From Aporhodopirellula aestuarii (GTDB lineage: Bacteria > Planctomycetota > Planctomycetia > Pirellulales > Pirellulaceae): a stretch of DNA of 64,000 nucleotides. The notes under the pieces were generated by a model that was not told where the DNA came from, ran no database searches, and saw only the letters and a program-made list of their open reading frames with translations. Positions 17,570 to 26,800 of the stretch are shown here, piece after piece. The translations under genes were made by a program, and so were the position numbers. The stretch spans positions 1 through 64,000 of the forward strand of contig NZ_JAMQBK010000022.1 of NCBI RefSeq assembly GCF_023701485.1. Reading direction: 5' to 3'. How positions within the stretch are numbered: position 1 is the stretch's first letter; each line of letters opens with the position of its first letter.

Positions 17570-19216
17570 GTGAATCCGGTTACCTTTTCCATTTTGGCCA
17601 TCGTCGGCGTTGCCGTCGGTGGATTAGTCATCGGCGGTGTACGTATCCGCAAAATCGGCCTCGGATCTGCGGGCGTGATGTTCGTAGGCATTCTCGCCGG
17701 TCACTGGGGCGCGACACTCGACCATGATGTCGCGGAATTTGCCAAAGAGTTTGGCCTCGTCCTATTCGTGTTCACGATCGGACTGCAGCTCGGCCCCGGT
17801 ATCGTGCAATTGTGGAAGGACCAAGGACTGGTGCTCAATGGACTTGCCGTCGCGGTGGTCGTGATGGGCGTGTTGTTGATCCTGATGTTTCATTCAATCA
17901 TCGATTTGCCGGGACTCGCCGCGGGCGGTCTGTTCAGTGGAGCGACCACCAACACCCCCTCGCTCGGTGCGGCGCAGCAGGCCGCGGCGACCGTGGTGGA
18001 CGCGGATACCGATCTCGGCATGCTCGCATCGGCGTACGCGGTCGCGTATCCCGGTGGTATTCTCGGCATCATCGCGACGATGGTGATTCTCAAGTCGCTG
18101 TTTAAAATCGATATCGAAGCCGAAGCGGAATCCGCCGCAAAACTTTCCGGTGCCGGTTTCGAGCCGATCGTCCGCAGATGCATCCTCGTGGACAACGCGC
18201 ACCTGTCCGAACGACGCTTTGGCGATATTCCGGGGATCGAAGAAACCGGAGTCCGGATTTCACGAATTAAACGGGGAGATGCACTGACGGTCGATCCCGC
18301 GACGGATCAAACGGTTCTGCATCCCGGCGACGTCATCCAAGTCGTCGGTACCGAAGCGGGACTGGATCGGTTTGAACCACTGATCGGCCGTCGTTCGGAT
18401 TTCGACTTGATGGATTACAAGAGCGAAGCCTGTCATCGCCGCATCGTCGTCACCGAGCCCGACGTGATCAACAAAACGCTCCGTGACCTGTCGCTCGACT
18501 TGATCTACAACTCCACGATCACTCGCATCATCCGCTCAGGCGTCGAAATGCCTGGCCGAGGCTCGAGCCGTTTGCAGTATGGCGACGTGCTGCACGTGGT
18601 CGGTGACGAGGAATCGGTCGACCGCGTCACCCAATTGGTCGGCAACTCAGTCAAAGCACTCAACGAAACCCAGTTCGCACCGGTATTCCTAGGGGTCTTT
18701 GTCGGCGTCGTGCTTGGTTTGATACCGATCTCGATCCCGGGCGTTCCATTCCCAGTCAAGCTCGGCTTGGCCGGTGGTCCGCTAATCGCGGCAATCGTGT
18801 TCAGCCTGCTCGGCAAGTTGGGCAAATTCGTGTGGCACATTCCATTATCAGCCAACTTGGCACTGCGGGAATTGGGCATCATCTTGTTCCTCGCCAGTGC
18901 CGGTTTGTCAGCGGGCAAGACGTTTTTCAGCGTCGCGTTGACCTCGCAAGGCTTGCTGTGGATGTTGGCCGGATTGGTCGTCACGATGGTCCCACTACTC
19001 ATCGTCGGTTTGGTCGGACGACTCGTGTTCAAAGTCAATTACCTCACGCTGTGCGGCGTTGTCGCCGGCAGCATGACTGACCCGCCCGCCCTCGCTTTCG
19101 CCAACACACTCAGTGATTCGTCGGCGTGTGCGACCGGTTACGCAGCCGTCTATCCGCTGACCATGGTCATGCGAATCGTTGCGGCGCAAACGATTATCTA
19201 CATGCTGCTCGCCTAA
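17570..19216 (+). CDS. AspT/YidE/YbjL-type transporter with two RCK_C domains
   Basis: A 548-residue inner-membrane protein. Two hydrophobic halves, each with the AspT/YidE/YbjL duplication pattern (for example EFGLVLFVFTIGLQLGPG in the first and ELGIILFLASAGLSAGKTF in the second), flank two cytosolic RCK_C/TrkA_C regulatory domains (about 200-275 and 285-365; HPGDVIQVVG and QYGDVLHVVGDEE). GSMTDPPALAFAN near the end repeats GATTNTPSLGAAQ of the first half. The family includes aspartate:alanine exchangers, but most members are unassigned. The start is GTG at 17570. A cloverleaf-shaped repeat begins 25 bases after the stop. Confidence 0.92.
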   Translation: MNPVTFSILAIVGVAVGGLVIGGVRIRKIGLGSAGVMFVGILAGHWGATLDHDVAEFAKEFGLVLFVFTIGLQLGPGIVQLWKDQGLVLNGLAVAVVVMGVLLILMFHSIIDLPGLAAGGLFSGATTNTPSLGAAQQAAATVVDADTDLGMLASAYAVAYPGGILGIIATMVILKSLFKIDIEAEAESAAKLSGAGFEPIVRRCILVDNAHLSERRFGDIPGIEETGVRISRIKRGDALTVDPATDQTVLHPGDVIQVVGTEAGLDRFEPLIGRRSDFDLMDYKSEACHRRIVVTEPDVINKTLRDLSLDLIYNSTITRIIRSGVEMPGRGSSRLQYGDVLHVVGDEESVDRVTQLVGNSVKALNETQFAPVFLGVFVGVVLGLIPISIPGVPFPVKLGLAGGPLIAAIVFSLLGKLGKFVWHIPLSANLALRELGIILFLASAGLSAGKTFFSVALTSQGLLWMLAGLVVTMVPLLIVGLVGRLVFKVNYLTLCGVVAGSMTDPPALAFANTLSDSSACATGYAAVYPLTMVMRIVAAQTIIYMLLA

Positions 19217-19567
19217 AGCATTTTTGAAAGGACGTAGGCTCTCGCGAGGAGCCACGTTCGCCAGAACGTGGTCCACCGTCTGACGACGGTGGCTACCGCG
19301 AGGCATCAATGCTCTAGCTGGACAGCGAAACTTTCTGGCACGCGTACTGGAGCATTCGCCTCTCAAGTAGCCGAGGCTCGGAAAGCCCGTAACACGCGCA
19401 ATTCTCGGTCTCAAAGAGACCGAGCTACGTGAAAATACTTCAAGAGTGGCGTTGTTCAACCAGGGTGAATCTTCCCTGGGCTCACCTACCTGTCTGCTCA
19501 GTCGCTCGTTTCGGACGGACGCAAACGGGTCGCATCCGTCGAATCCCACGACTGGCGACCTCCTACG
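19217..19567. other. Repeat-rich intergenic region
   Basis: No gene. It contains the cloverleaf-like element (19241-19302) and, at about 19396-19438, a repeat related to family C: gcaattctcggtctc is the reverse complement of gagaccgagaattgc seen near 40693, and gagctacgtgaaaa recurs near 41109. This region lies between a rightward transporter gene and a leftward DUF1573 gene. Confidence 0.6.
19241..19302 (+). repeat. Cloverleaf-shaped intergenic element
   Basis: An outer 6-bp stem (ctcgcg 19241-19246 with cgcgag 19297-19302) encloses two perfect 8-bp hairpins: ccacgttc/gaacgtgg (19252-19271, loop gcca) and ccaccgtc/gacggtgg (19273-19292, loop tgac). Together they make a three-way junction. 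There is no T-run, so it is not a standard terminator. Confidence 0.7.
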
Positions 19568-19597
19568 AAAAAAGCCCGCTGATCGAAATCAGCGGGC
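19568..19597 (-). terminator. Rho-independent terminator of DUF1573 gene
   Basis: A perfect 10-bp stem (gcccgctgat / atcagcgggc) with a 4-base loop, followed on the minus strand by a run of six T. It lies 38 bases beyond the stop codon of the DUF1573 gene. Confidence 0.92.
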
Positions 19598-19635
19598 ATT
19601 CTGGTTTACGTTTGGATCGCTGCTCTTTCGAGCGA

Positions 19636-20664
19636 TTAGCGGATGACCGCGATTTGGTCGCTGATCACGTCCGCCGTCACAATCGCGGTTGCGGTGATCG
19701 ACTTGTCACCAGCGGTCTCAATTGTCAACGCCGATCGCTGCGTTCCATGAGCACCGTTTGGCGTCATTTTGACACTGATCACGTGAATTTTCTTTTCCAC
19801 ATCGTTTTGGTCGAAGTCGACGTTCCAGCCGGGACACTTGATCGACGCAATTGCGAACGGTTCGCGGCCGGTAATCACAAGCCGTTGGACGATTTCCTGG
19901 CCCGGTTTCACTGATCCGAAAGCGATCGATTTTGGCGAGATGGTCAACGATGTGACCACGTTGCCCGAAACGCGAAGTGGAACCCGCGGCATGCTGCGGT
20001 CGTTCGTTTGCACGATCACTTCGTCTTGGAACAATCCCGCGGGAGCGTCTTCACGAACCGCGATGGTCAATTCATAAGTGGCTTTGCCCGGTCCCCGTTC
20101 GACCTGCGTGAACTTTGGAATCAACCAAGGTTGGTTGGCCCGAATGTCGACGACTTGCCAATCACTCCGTCCGGCGTAGTAGATTTTGGTCGAGCCGGTT
20201 TTGGTGTCGCCTTGGTTGATCGTTCCGAATTCAACACTGCCGGGATGGAAGACCATGTCGCTGCGGATGTAGCCGTCCACTTTCAATTGGACTTCGGTGT
20301 AGAACGGTTGGTCGATTACGACGGTCAGTGTCGCTCCCTTTTTGCCACGGAAGGTCGGCGTGTTGAAGCGAGCGGTGAGGAAGCCCTTTTCACCAGCGGG
20401 GATGTAGTTTGACGACAGAATCGGAGTCGTGCATCCACAGCTGGCGCGGACTTCACGAATGTGCATCTCGCGGCCGGTCGTGTTGTAAATCGGGAATTGG
20501 AATTCCGTTTTGGATGCTACCGCGACCGTGCCGAAGTTATGGCTCTTGATCGGAAACACATTGTCAGTCCAGTCTGCGTTCGCTGCAGTCGTCGATAAGA
20601 CGACACCGGCGGGTGCAAGAGCAAAGAAAGCAGCGCAGACGAAGAATGATTTAAATCGAGCCAT
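19636..20664 (-). CDS. Secreted DUF1573 family protein
   Basis: A 342-residue exported protein (signal peptide about 1-30). After NFGTVAVASKTEFQFPI comes the DUF1573 hallmark RASCGCTTPIL, then further immunoglobulin-like segments that repeat the pattern FGxxxxG (VEFGTINQGD, IAFGSVKPGQ). Such tandem modules are a common extracytoplasmic fold in planctomycetes and Bacteroidetes; no function is established. The start at 20664 has a strong GGAGGAG site upstream, whereas a longer frame to 20832 adds a non-signal segment. Monocistronic with its own terminator. Confidence 0.88.
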   Translation of the reverse strand: MARFKSFFVCAAFFALAPAGVVLSTTAANADWTDNVFPIKSHNFGTVAVASKTEFQFPIYNTTGREMHIREVRASCGCTTPILSSNYIPAGEKGFLTARFNTPTFRGKKGATLTVVIDQPFYTEVQLKVDGYIRSDMVFHPGSVEFGTINQGDTKTGSTKIYYAGRSDWQVVDIRANQPWLIPKFTQVERGPGKATYELTIAVREDAPAGLFQDEVIVQTNDRSMPRVPLRVSGNVVTSLTISPKSIAFGSVKPGQEIVQRLVITGREPFAIASIKCPGWNVDFDQNDVEKKIHVISVKMTPNGAHGTQRSALTIETAGDKSITATAIVTADVISDQIAVIR

Positions 20665-20964
20665 CACGAGTCTCCTCCAGGAGACGGGGGTACGAGGGTC
20701 GGGGCAGTTGTCAAATTTCCGACAAAGCGGTAGCAGACAACAGGTTACGGTCAATAGTACAGTTGCTTTGCAGTCCGGCAAGGCAGCCCGGGGGGTATTT
20801 ACGCAAATCACGCAGATTCTTTGGATTTGCAAAACACCTGATAATTACTAAGGTGGTTTTACGGGTTGTACCGGACATGAAAAAGTGATCTGGTGATCGG
20901 TTCCGTCGGATTGTTAGGTTTGCAGTGTCCACCTCGACGCCCCCGCGACACAAAGACCAAAACG

Positions 20965-22005
20965 ATGTCCGAATTTGAAACCCCGCTGGTTTCTCCGCGC
21001 ATTCTGATTTCTCGAATGAGTGCGATTGGGGATGCGATCCTGACGCTACCGGTTGCGTGCAGTTTGCGAGACCATTTTCCGGAGGCATACATCGGATGGG
21101 TCGTCGAAACCAAATCGGCCCCCATGGTTCGCGGCCATCGAGCGATTGACACGGTCATCGAACTGCAGCGAGGTTGGTTCACCTCACCCAAAGGTCTGCT
21201 CGCCGCTCGGGCAGCACTTCGTGAGCATCGATTCGACATCGCGATCGATTGCCAAGGCAACTCGAAGTCCGCTCTGGCGGGAAAACTGTCCGGTGCCAAA
21301 CAGCGGATCGGTTTCTCCGGAAAACACGCGATGGAGTTGAGCCGATTCTTTAATAGCGAAACGGTTGCCCCCGTATTCCACCATGTCACCGATCGATCGC
21401 TCGAACTGCTGACGCCGCTGGGTATCCACAACCCCGATGTTCGCTGGGATCTACCGCTCGAGCCGGCGGACCGGAAATGGGCCGCCAACTATCGAAATTC
21501 GATCCGAGCCCCTCACGTGGCGATTTTAAATCCAGGGGGAACGTGGAAATCCAAATTGTGGGAAGCGGATCGCTTCGCATCCACCGCTCGCTATCTCGCT
21601 GACCGATACGGCTACCAAAGTTTGGTCGTTTGGGGATCATTTGAAGAACGGCTGATGGCCGAGGAAATCGTGGAGCTGTCCGAGAAGACCGCCACGCTAG
21701 CCCCCGATACCTCTTTGAAAACGCTCGCAGCGTTAATCGAAACCAGTGATTTGTTCCTCAGCGGCGACACCGGTCCACTACACATGGCGGTCGCGGTAGG
21801 GACGCGGACGATCGGCCTCTACGGCGCGACACGCCCCGGTGACTCCGGTCCTTACGGACACGTGGCATTGCAATTGCAGTACGAATCGGGCAGCCGACGT
21901 CATCGCCGCAACGCCGACAACCGAGCGATGCGAGCGATCGGCGTGGAACATGTCTGCGCGGTAATCGACGACATGCACGCCGACTCGATCGTGAGAGCCG
22001 CCTAG
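20965..22005 (+). CDS. Glycosyltransferase family 9 (heptosyltransferase-like)
   Basis: A 346-residue GT9 enzyme that would transfer a heptose or similar sugar to a lipopolysaccharide-type acceptor at the inner membrane. The N-terminal ILISRMSAIGDAILTLPV is the GT9 start, FDIAIDCQGNSKSALAG follows, and the C-terminal donor-binding domain has LNPGGTWKSKLW and SGDTGPLHMAVAVGTRTIGLYG. The Met at 20965 is chosen because the residues before it are not conserved. The next gene (DUF4112) is in the same direction 94 bases away. Confidence 0.92.
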   Translation: MSEFETPLVSPRILISRMSAIGDAILTLPVACSLRDHFPEAYIGWVVETKSAPMVRGHRAIDTVIELQRGWFTSPKGLLAARAALREHRFDIAIDCQGNSKSALAGKLSGAKQRIGFSGKHAMELSRFFNSETVAPVFHHVTDRSLELLTPLGIHNPDVRWDLPLEPADRKWAANYRNSIRAPHVAILNPGGTWKSKLWEADRFASTARYLADRYGYQSLVVWGSFEERLMAEEIVELSEKTATLAPDTSLKTLAALIETSDLFLSGDTGPLHMAVAVGTRTIGLYGATRPGDSGPYGHVALQLQYESGSRRHRRNADNRAMRAIGVEHVCAVIDDMHADSIVRAA

Positions 22006-22099
22006 CCGAGACGCCCCTCGGGCGGATGAGCTCGGGACGCGTTAGGATGTCGGCAGTCGAATCGACCGTCTTCCCCCCAACGCACTTGGTCTCGTCGCC

Positions 22100-22597
22100 T
22101 TGAAACGCAATCCGCCTCCATCATCGATCTCTCAACCGAAACCGATGCGATGGGTGGACAACACCACCAAACTGTTGGATGCGAAGTTTCGAATCCCGGG
22201 CACCCGTATCCGATTCGGATTGGACTTCCTGCTGGGTTTGCTCCCTGGCGCCGGAGACGCGGTCAGCCTGGCGATGTCGGGCGTTTTGATCGCGACAATG
22301 GCAAAACACGGGGCCAGTCCGATGCTGGTGCTGCGGATGCTGGGCAACGTGGTCCTCGATGCAGTCGTGGGCAGCGTGCCGGTGGCGGGAAACGTCTTCG
22401 ACCTATTTTTTCGCGCCAATAGCCGCAACCTCAAGCTCATGCGCGAGCATTACGAAGACGGCAAACACAACGCTCACGCTTGGCCGATCCTGCTGGCGAT
22501 CTTCGCGGTGATGGTTGTCGTCCTGGGAGGACTGTTTGTCTTCATCGCCATGGTCGTCCATGAATTGCTCAAATGGATCGGGGCGATCGCCAGCTAG
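22100..22597 (+). CDS. DUF4112 membrane protein
   Basis: A 165-residue inner-membrane protein with the DUF4112 signature: LLDAKFRIPGTRIRFGLDFLLGLLPGAGD and, later, VVGSVPVAGNVFDLFFRANSRN. A last hydrophobic segment (about 128-152) is a membrane helix. The annotated start is TTG at 22100; an ATG 15 codons on (22145) is an alternative that keeps the whole domain. Function unknown. Confidence 0.85.
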   Translation: MKRNPPPSSISQPKPMRWVDNTTKLLDAKFRIPGTRIRFGLDFLLGLLPGAGDAVSLAMSGVLIATMAKHGASPMLVLRMLGNVVLDAVVGSVPVAGNVFDLFFRANSRNLKLMREHYEDGKHNAHAWPILLAIFAVMVVVLGGLFVFIAMVVHELLKWIGAIAS

Positions 22598-22663
22598 AGC
22601 AGCTTCAACATGCTATTAATCGGCCGTCTACGAAATCGGCCGCCAATCAGCTCAACCGCAACG

Positions 22664-22694
22664 AAAAACCCTCGCCGGATCTCTCCGACGAGGG
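22664..22694 (-). terminator. Rho-independent terminator of Tyr-rich protein gene
   Basis: Stem ccctcgccgga / tccgacgaggg with one mismatch and a short loop, followed on the minus strand by five T. It lies 33 bases beyond the stop of the Tyr-rich protein gene. Confidence 0.85.
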
Positions 22695-22726
22695 CACGAA
22701 TCTGATCAACGTTTCGACCGACCCAA

Positions 22727-23194
22727 CTACGGGGTGTCGACGTCTGCCTTGATGCTCGGCAGATCTTTGAGTTCCGGTTTCGCCATCGCCACGCCGTCGC
22801 TGGATTCAGGAATCGGAGGCATGGCGGCTGGTTCTGGGAACGCTTCTTCTGGAATCGCTTCGAGATCGCCCTTTTGGTCTTCCGGTTTCAGCATCGAGTA
22901 ACCGGCCGCTTGCAAGTCGTATCGGCCCCAATAGACGCGGCGGACGGGGTTGTAGTAGTACACATACCGTGGTCGCGATGGATAGTGGATGCAGTAGTGG
23001 TGGTGATACGTCGGCACGGTCACGACCGGTTGGTAGCGGTACGTGCTGTAGTAATACGTCCGTGTGGGGTGGTAGTTCCATGACGAATAGGTCTGGCGGT
23101 ATCCACCGGCCTCAGCGGTCGAGGCGCTGTTGAACGCGAAGATTGACGCGGCGATCAGGCAAAATTGACAGATGCGTTTTGTAAAGCGAGACAT
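22727..23194 (-). CDS. Secreted tyrosine-rich protein
   Basis: A 155-residue exported protein. The signal peptide (about 1-29) ends near STAEA, then a segment of about 60 residues is very rich in Tyr, His, Arg and Pro (for example RTYYYSTYRYQPV, PTYHHHYCIHYP, RYVYYYNP), and the C-terminal third is acidic and Pro-rich (EAIPEEAFPEPAAMPPIPES). The composition suggests a cell-wall or matrix protein, perhaps crosslinked through Tyr. A GGAG site precedes the ATG at 23194. A longer frame to 23278 lacks a signal at its start. No family recognised. Confidence 0.75.
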   Translation of the reverse strand: MSRFTKRICQFCLIAASIFAFNSASTAEAGGYRQTYSSWNYHPTRTYYYSTYRYQPVVTVPTYHHHYCIHYPSRPRYVYYYNPVRRVYWGRYDLQAAGYSMLKPEDQKGDLEAIPEEAFPEPAAMPPIPESSDGVAMAKPELKDLPSIKADVDTP

Positions 23195-23815
23195 GGTTTG
23201 CTCTCCGGAAAAGGGGCGATTCTGGTGAAATCTCAAAGGGGATCGATTTTCGCGGTGCCTTATGACCGCTTTCATCATATCTATGCAAATTAGCGGGGGG
23301 CAGCGGACACCACACCAAAAATAATTCCCACTTTTCGGATTTCATCGTGCGGGAATTGCCCCCACGCTGAAACCGGCTCGTGATTTGAGTGGGGAGACGG
23401 CCTGCATTTCGTCTCAACGCGAGTCCCACTTCGACCGGTTCCCCGCCCACTGCAAGGACTCCCACGTCGGTCCGCAAATAACGAGTTTTCCGCCTGCGTT
23501 CGTTATCTGTATCGACGGACGAGTCGCAGCACCGAGTATGCCGGCCAGCCTTCCGATCCCTGCCTTGATCTTGCAAATCCTTCAGTGGGCATCAGGCGCG
23601 ACGCAACACGCTCCCGGTTCGTACGCCGGGCTCCAAGAAAACTTTGATTTTCACATTGAAACCGGCATTTTTCCTATTGCTTCAGCAAATTTCTCGAATC
23701 AGTCGCAAATTCTCCGCAGTTCCTTTCATGCGTATGACCGTTACAACCGATCCATTGTGAATAAGTGGGCCTTCGTAGCCGACTTTGGAACACACCCCCC
23801 GTGAGAAGGAAATCC
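23195..23815. other. Divergent intergenic region upstream of FHA giant gene
   Basis: About 620 bases between divergent genes with no credible coding frame. The stretch at about 23640-23760 is AT-rich relative to its surroundings and is a likely promoter zone, but no clean consensus boxes were identified. Confidence 0.35.
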
Positions 23816-26800
23816 GTGGTGGCCAACGAACACTCCCAATTCACACCGTCCGCAACGACCTCGCTCGATGAAGCTGCTGCCAGCTTTGAGGTTTCGTCGT
23901 GGCAATCGGATTTCTCGCAGCCCTCGATGACAGGTAACGCCGTGAGTACAACCGCGAAAGAAGAATCGCTGGGACGCCGGACTTCGTCTGACGATCAAAA
24001 TCAAGCGGAATTGGATCGATGGGCTCAAACGCCTTCGACATGGCGGCGTGATCCGAGTATCGAGTTTCGAGTTCGCTGCGAAGGGCAACCGACCCGCCGA
24101 TTGCGACTCGCCGGAGCCCGCTACACCTTAGGCAGCGGCGTTGGTTGTTCGATCCGGCTCGAGGACGAGACGCTACGGCCTCTGCACGCGGTCCTGATTC
24201 GCGACCACGAACGAATTCTTGTTCGTGCCTACTCGGTGCCGATCCAAATCAACAACGTTCGTGTCACCGAAGGCATGATCAGCGTCGGCGATCGACTGAA
24301 ACTCGGCGCTTACGAATTCGAACTTCTCGAAAACACGCCGCGTCCGGTCGATGCGGTCAGCCAAGCGGTTGCCCATGGGCTGGTCGGCTTTGACGGGCAT
24401 GCCGACAGCCGGGGCGAGGACGCTTCGCAGGATTGGAGCAAATCGTTCCACGAAGAAGCCAAACAGTGGCGAGCCCTCAAGCAAGATGTCCAACGCCGCG
24501 ACGCGTGGTGCAAGACCCGAGAACGCGAACTGGTGGAACAGCAACGCACGCTCGAACAGCAAATGCAAACGCTGCAGCAACGCGAGGAGGAACTGCAAAC
24601 GCAGGAGTCCGCCGCGATTGAAGTCCACGAAGAGTTCCAACGCCGCTATCAAGACCTGCTCAAGCACCGCGACGAACTGCAACTCCAACAAGAAGAACTG
24701 TCCGCCGGTCGTGAGCACTTGCGTCTCCAACAGGAACGTCTCGACGGACGCGATCGTTTGCATCGCCAGCAGATCGAACGACTACTCGAGGAACAAGACC
24801 GATACAAACGACAAGAAACGATCCACCAGCAAAAGATTGCCGAGGGCGAAGAGCGAATCCGCGCGTCGCGTCTGCAAGCCGAAGCGGCGACATCGGCGGT
24901 TGAGCAGATGCGAGAGAAATTCGCGTCGCTCAACGAACAACTCGTGCTCTTGTCGCAACAACAGGAAACGCTGCAACAACTCGAAGCCGAACGCAACCGC
25001 GATCATCAACGCCGAGTCGAAGACCTCGAGTTTGATCGCGATGAAGCGATCGCACAGCGTGACGAAATCGCCGAGGAACGTGATGCCTCCATCGAGGCAC
25101 AGGCCAAAAGTGAATCGGCGCGTAAGAAGCTAGCCGTCCGCTGCGTCGAACTCGAATCGATCGAAGAACAACTGCGTAACGAGATTGAGGAACTGCAGAG
25201 CGAAATCGCTTCCGCACGACTCGACGCCGAATCGCTCGACAAGGATTGCGAACTCGCACGCCGCACCATCACCAATCTGGAAGAAACCATCCGTGAAAAT
25301 CGCGAGCGTTATGAAAACGATCGTGACTCATGGACCGCGGAAGTCGAAACGCTTCGCACGAATCTCGAAGAATTGTCGGTCGACCTCGCCGGTGCCCAAG
25401 CACAGCTTTCCCGATTGCGTGAGGAAAACCAACACCTCGTCGATCAACTCACCGGGGCCCATGCCGAACGCGACGAAGCTCGCGCCGAGCGTGAAGCGGC
25501 ACTGCAAGAATGCGAAGTCGCACGAGGTGCCTGTGACGCTGCCAAGATGGATTGCGAAGCCGCACGTCGCGATCTCGAATCCGCTCGCAACGACGTGATC
25601 CTTGCTCGTCAAGAACGCGATGACGCCGCTGCGCAGCGCAACGCCGTCCTGGCAGAACGTGACGAATTGCTCACCTTGAAAGCGCGTCTCGGACAGGACA
25701 ACGAAGCCGTTGAAATTGAACGAGCCAATTGGGTTCGCCAACAAGAACAGGCCGAACGTCGATACCAAGAAGCTCAATCTCACCTCGCTGACGCACGTCA
25801 GAAATGCGAACAAGCCGTTCGTGTTCGCGACGAAGCCGAATCGGCTCGGCTCGCCGCCGAAGCCAAACTTCAAGCGGCGATGCAAGAACTCCAAGAAATG
25901 CAAGCCGAGCGTGACCACGCGATTCGCGAACAAGACGAACTCCGTCGCCAGCGTGACAGCGCCTTGCAAGATGCCAAAGACTCACGTGAGCTGTTCGATC
26001 GCTCCAATCGCGACCATGACGACACGCTCGATCGGATCGAACATCTCGAACAACAAACCCGCCAAGTGATTGGCGTCTCAGACGCGTCGTTCAAATCGGA
26101 CTCTGCACCAGAACCAACATCGACACCCAAATTCGGACTGATCGGCAACGATCTTCCATCCACTGATATCGAATCAGAAGTCACGGACACCTCGGAACTG
26201 GCTCTCGACAACGATGACGACCAATCGATCGACCTGCACCCCGAGCCGAGTTCGGCTGGCGAAAACGACATTCTTTTGGCAAGCGATGCTCCTCAATGGG
26301 AAGTCGAAACAAATCCCGATGCTCAGCTCGCGACACCACACGTGAATGTGGAGCCGGAATCGGACGAACCGTCAGCCGCCGCCGAGGATGTGGGATCGTT
26401 TGACACACCAAACGATGTTCCTACTTCTCACACCGTGACCGAGGAAGCGACTTCGCAACCGGCCGCCGCTTGGGCAACCGAGCCATCGGAGTCGATCGAC
26501 GATCAAGACGTTTGGCCGACCTACTCATCAGTCGAACCAAGACCAGAAAATCGAAGCGACGAAGAACAATCGACATCAATGTCGTATTTCTCCGAAACTG
26601 ACGATGTCGTTGCATCGGATTTGCCGTCCGCAATGCCTCCGGTTCCGACCGAGGAATCCGCGTCGGCTTGGCAGAGCACCGAGGAGGCGGTCCACGCAGA
26701 TGATTCAGTCGCTGAGGAGCCAGTTGCTGAGACACCAGTCGAAGAAGAGCCAGTCACTGAAGAACCTGTCCTCGCCGATGAGCCGGTCGTCGAGGCTTCC

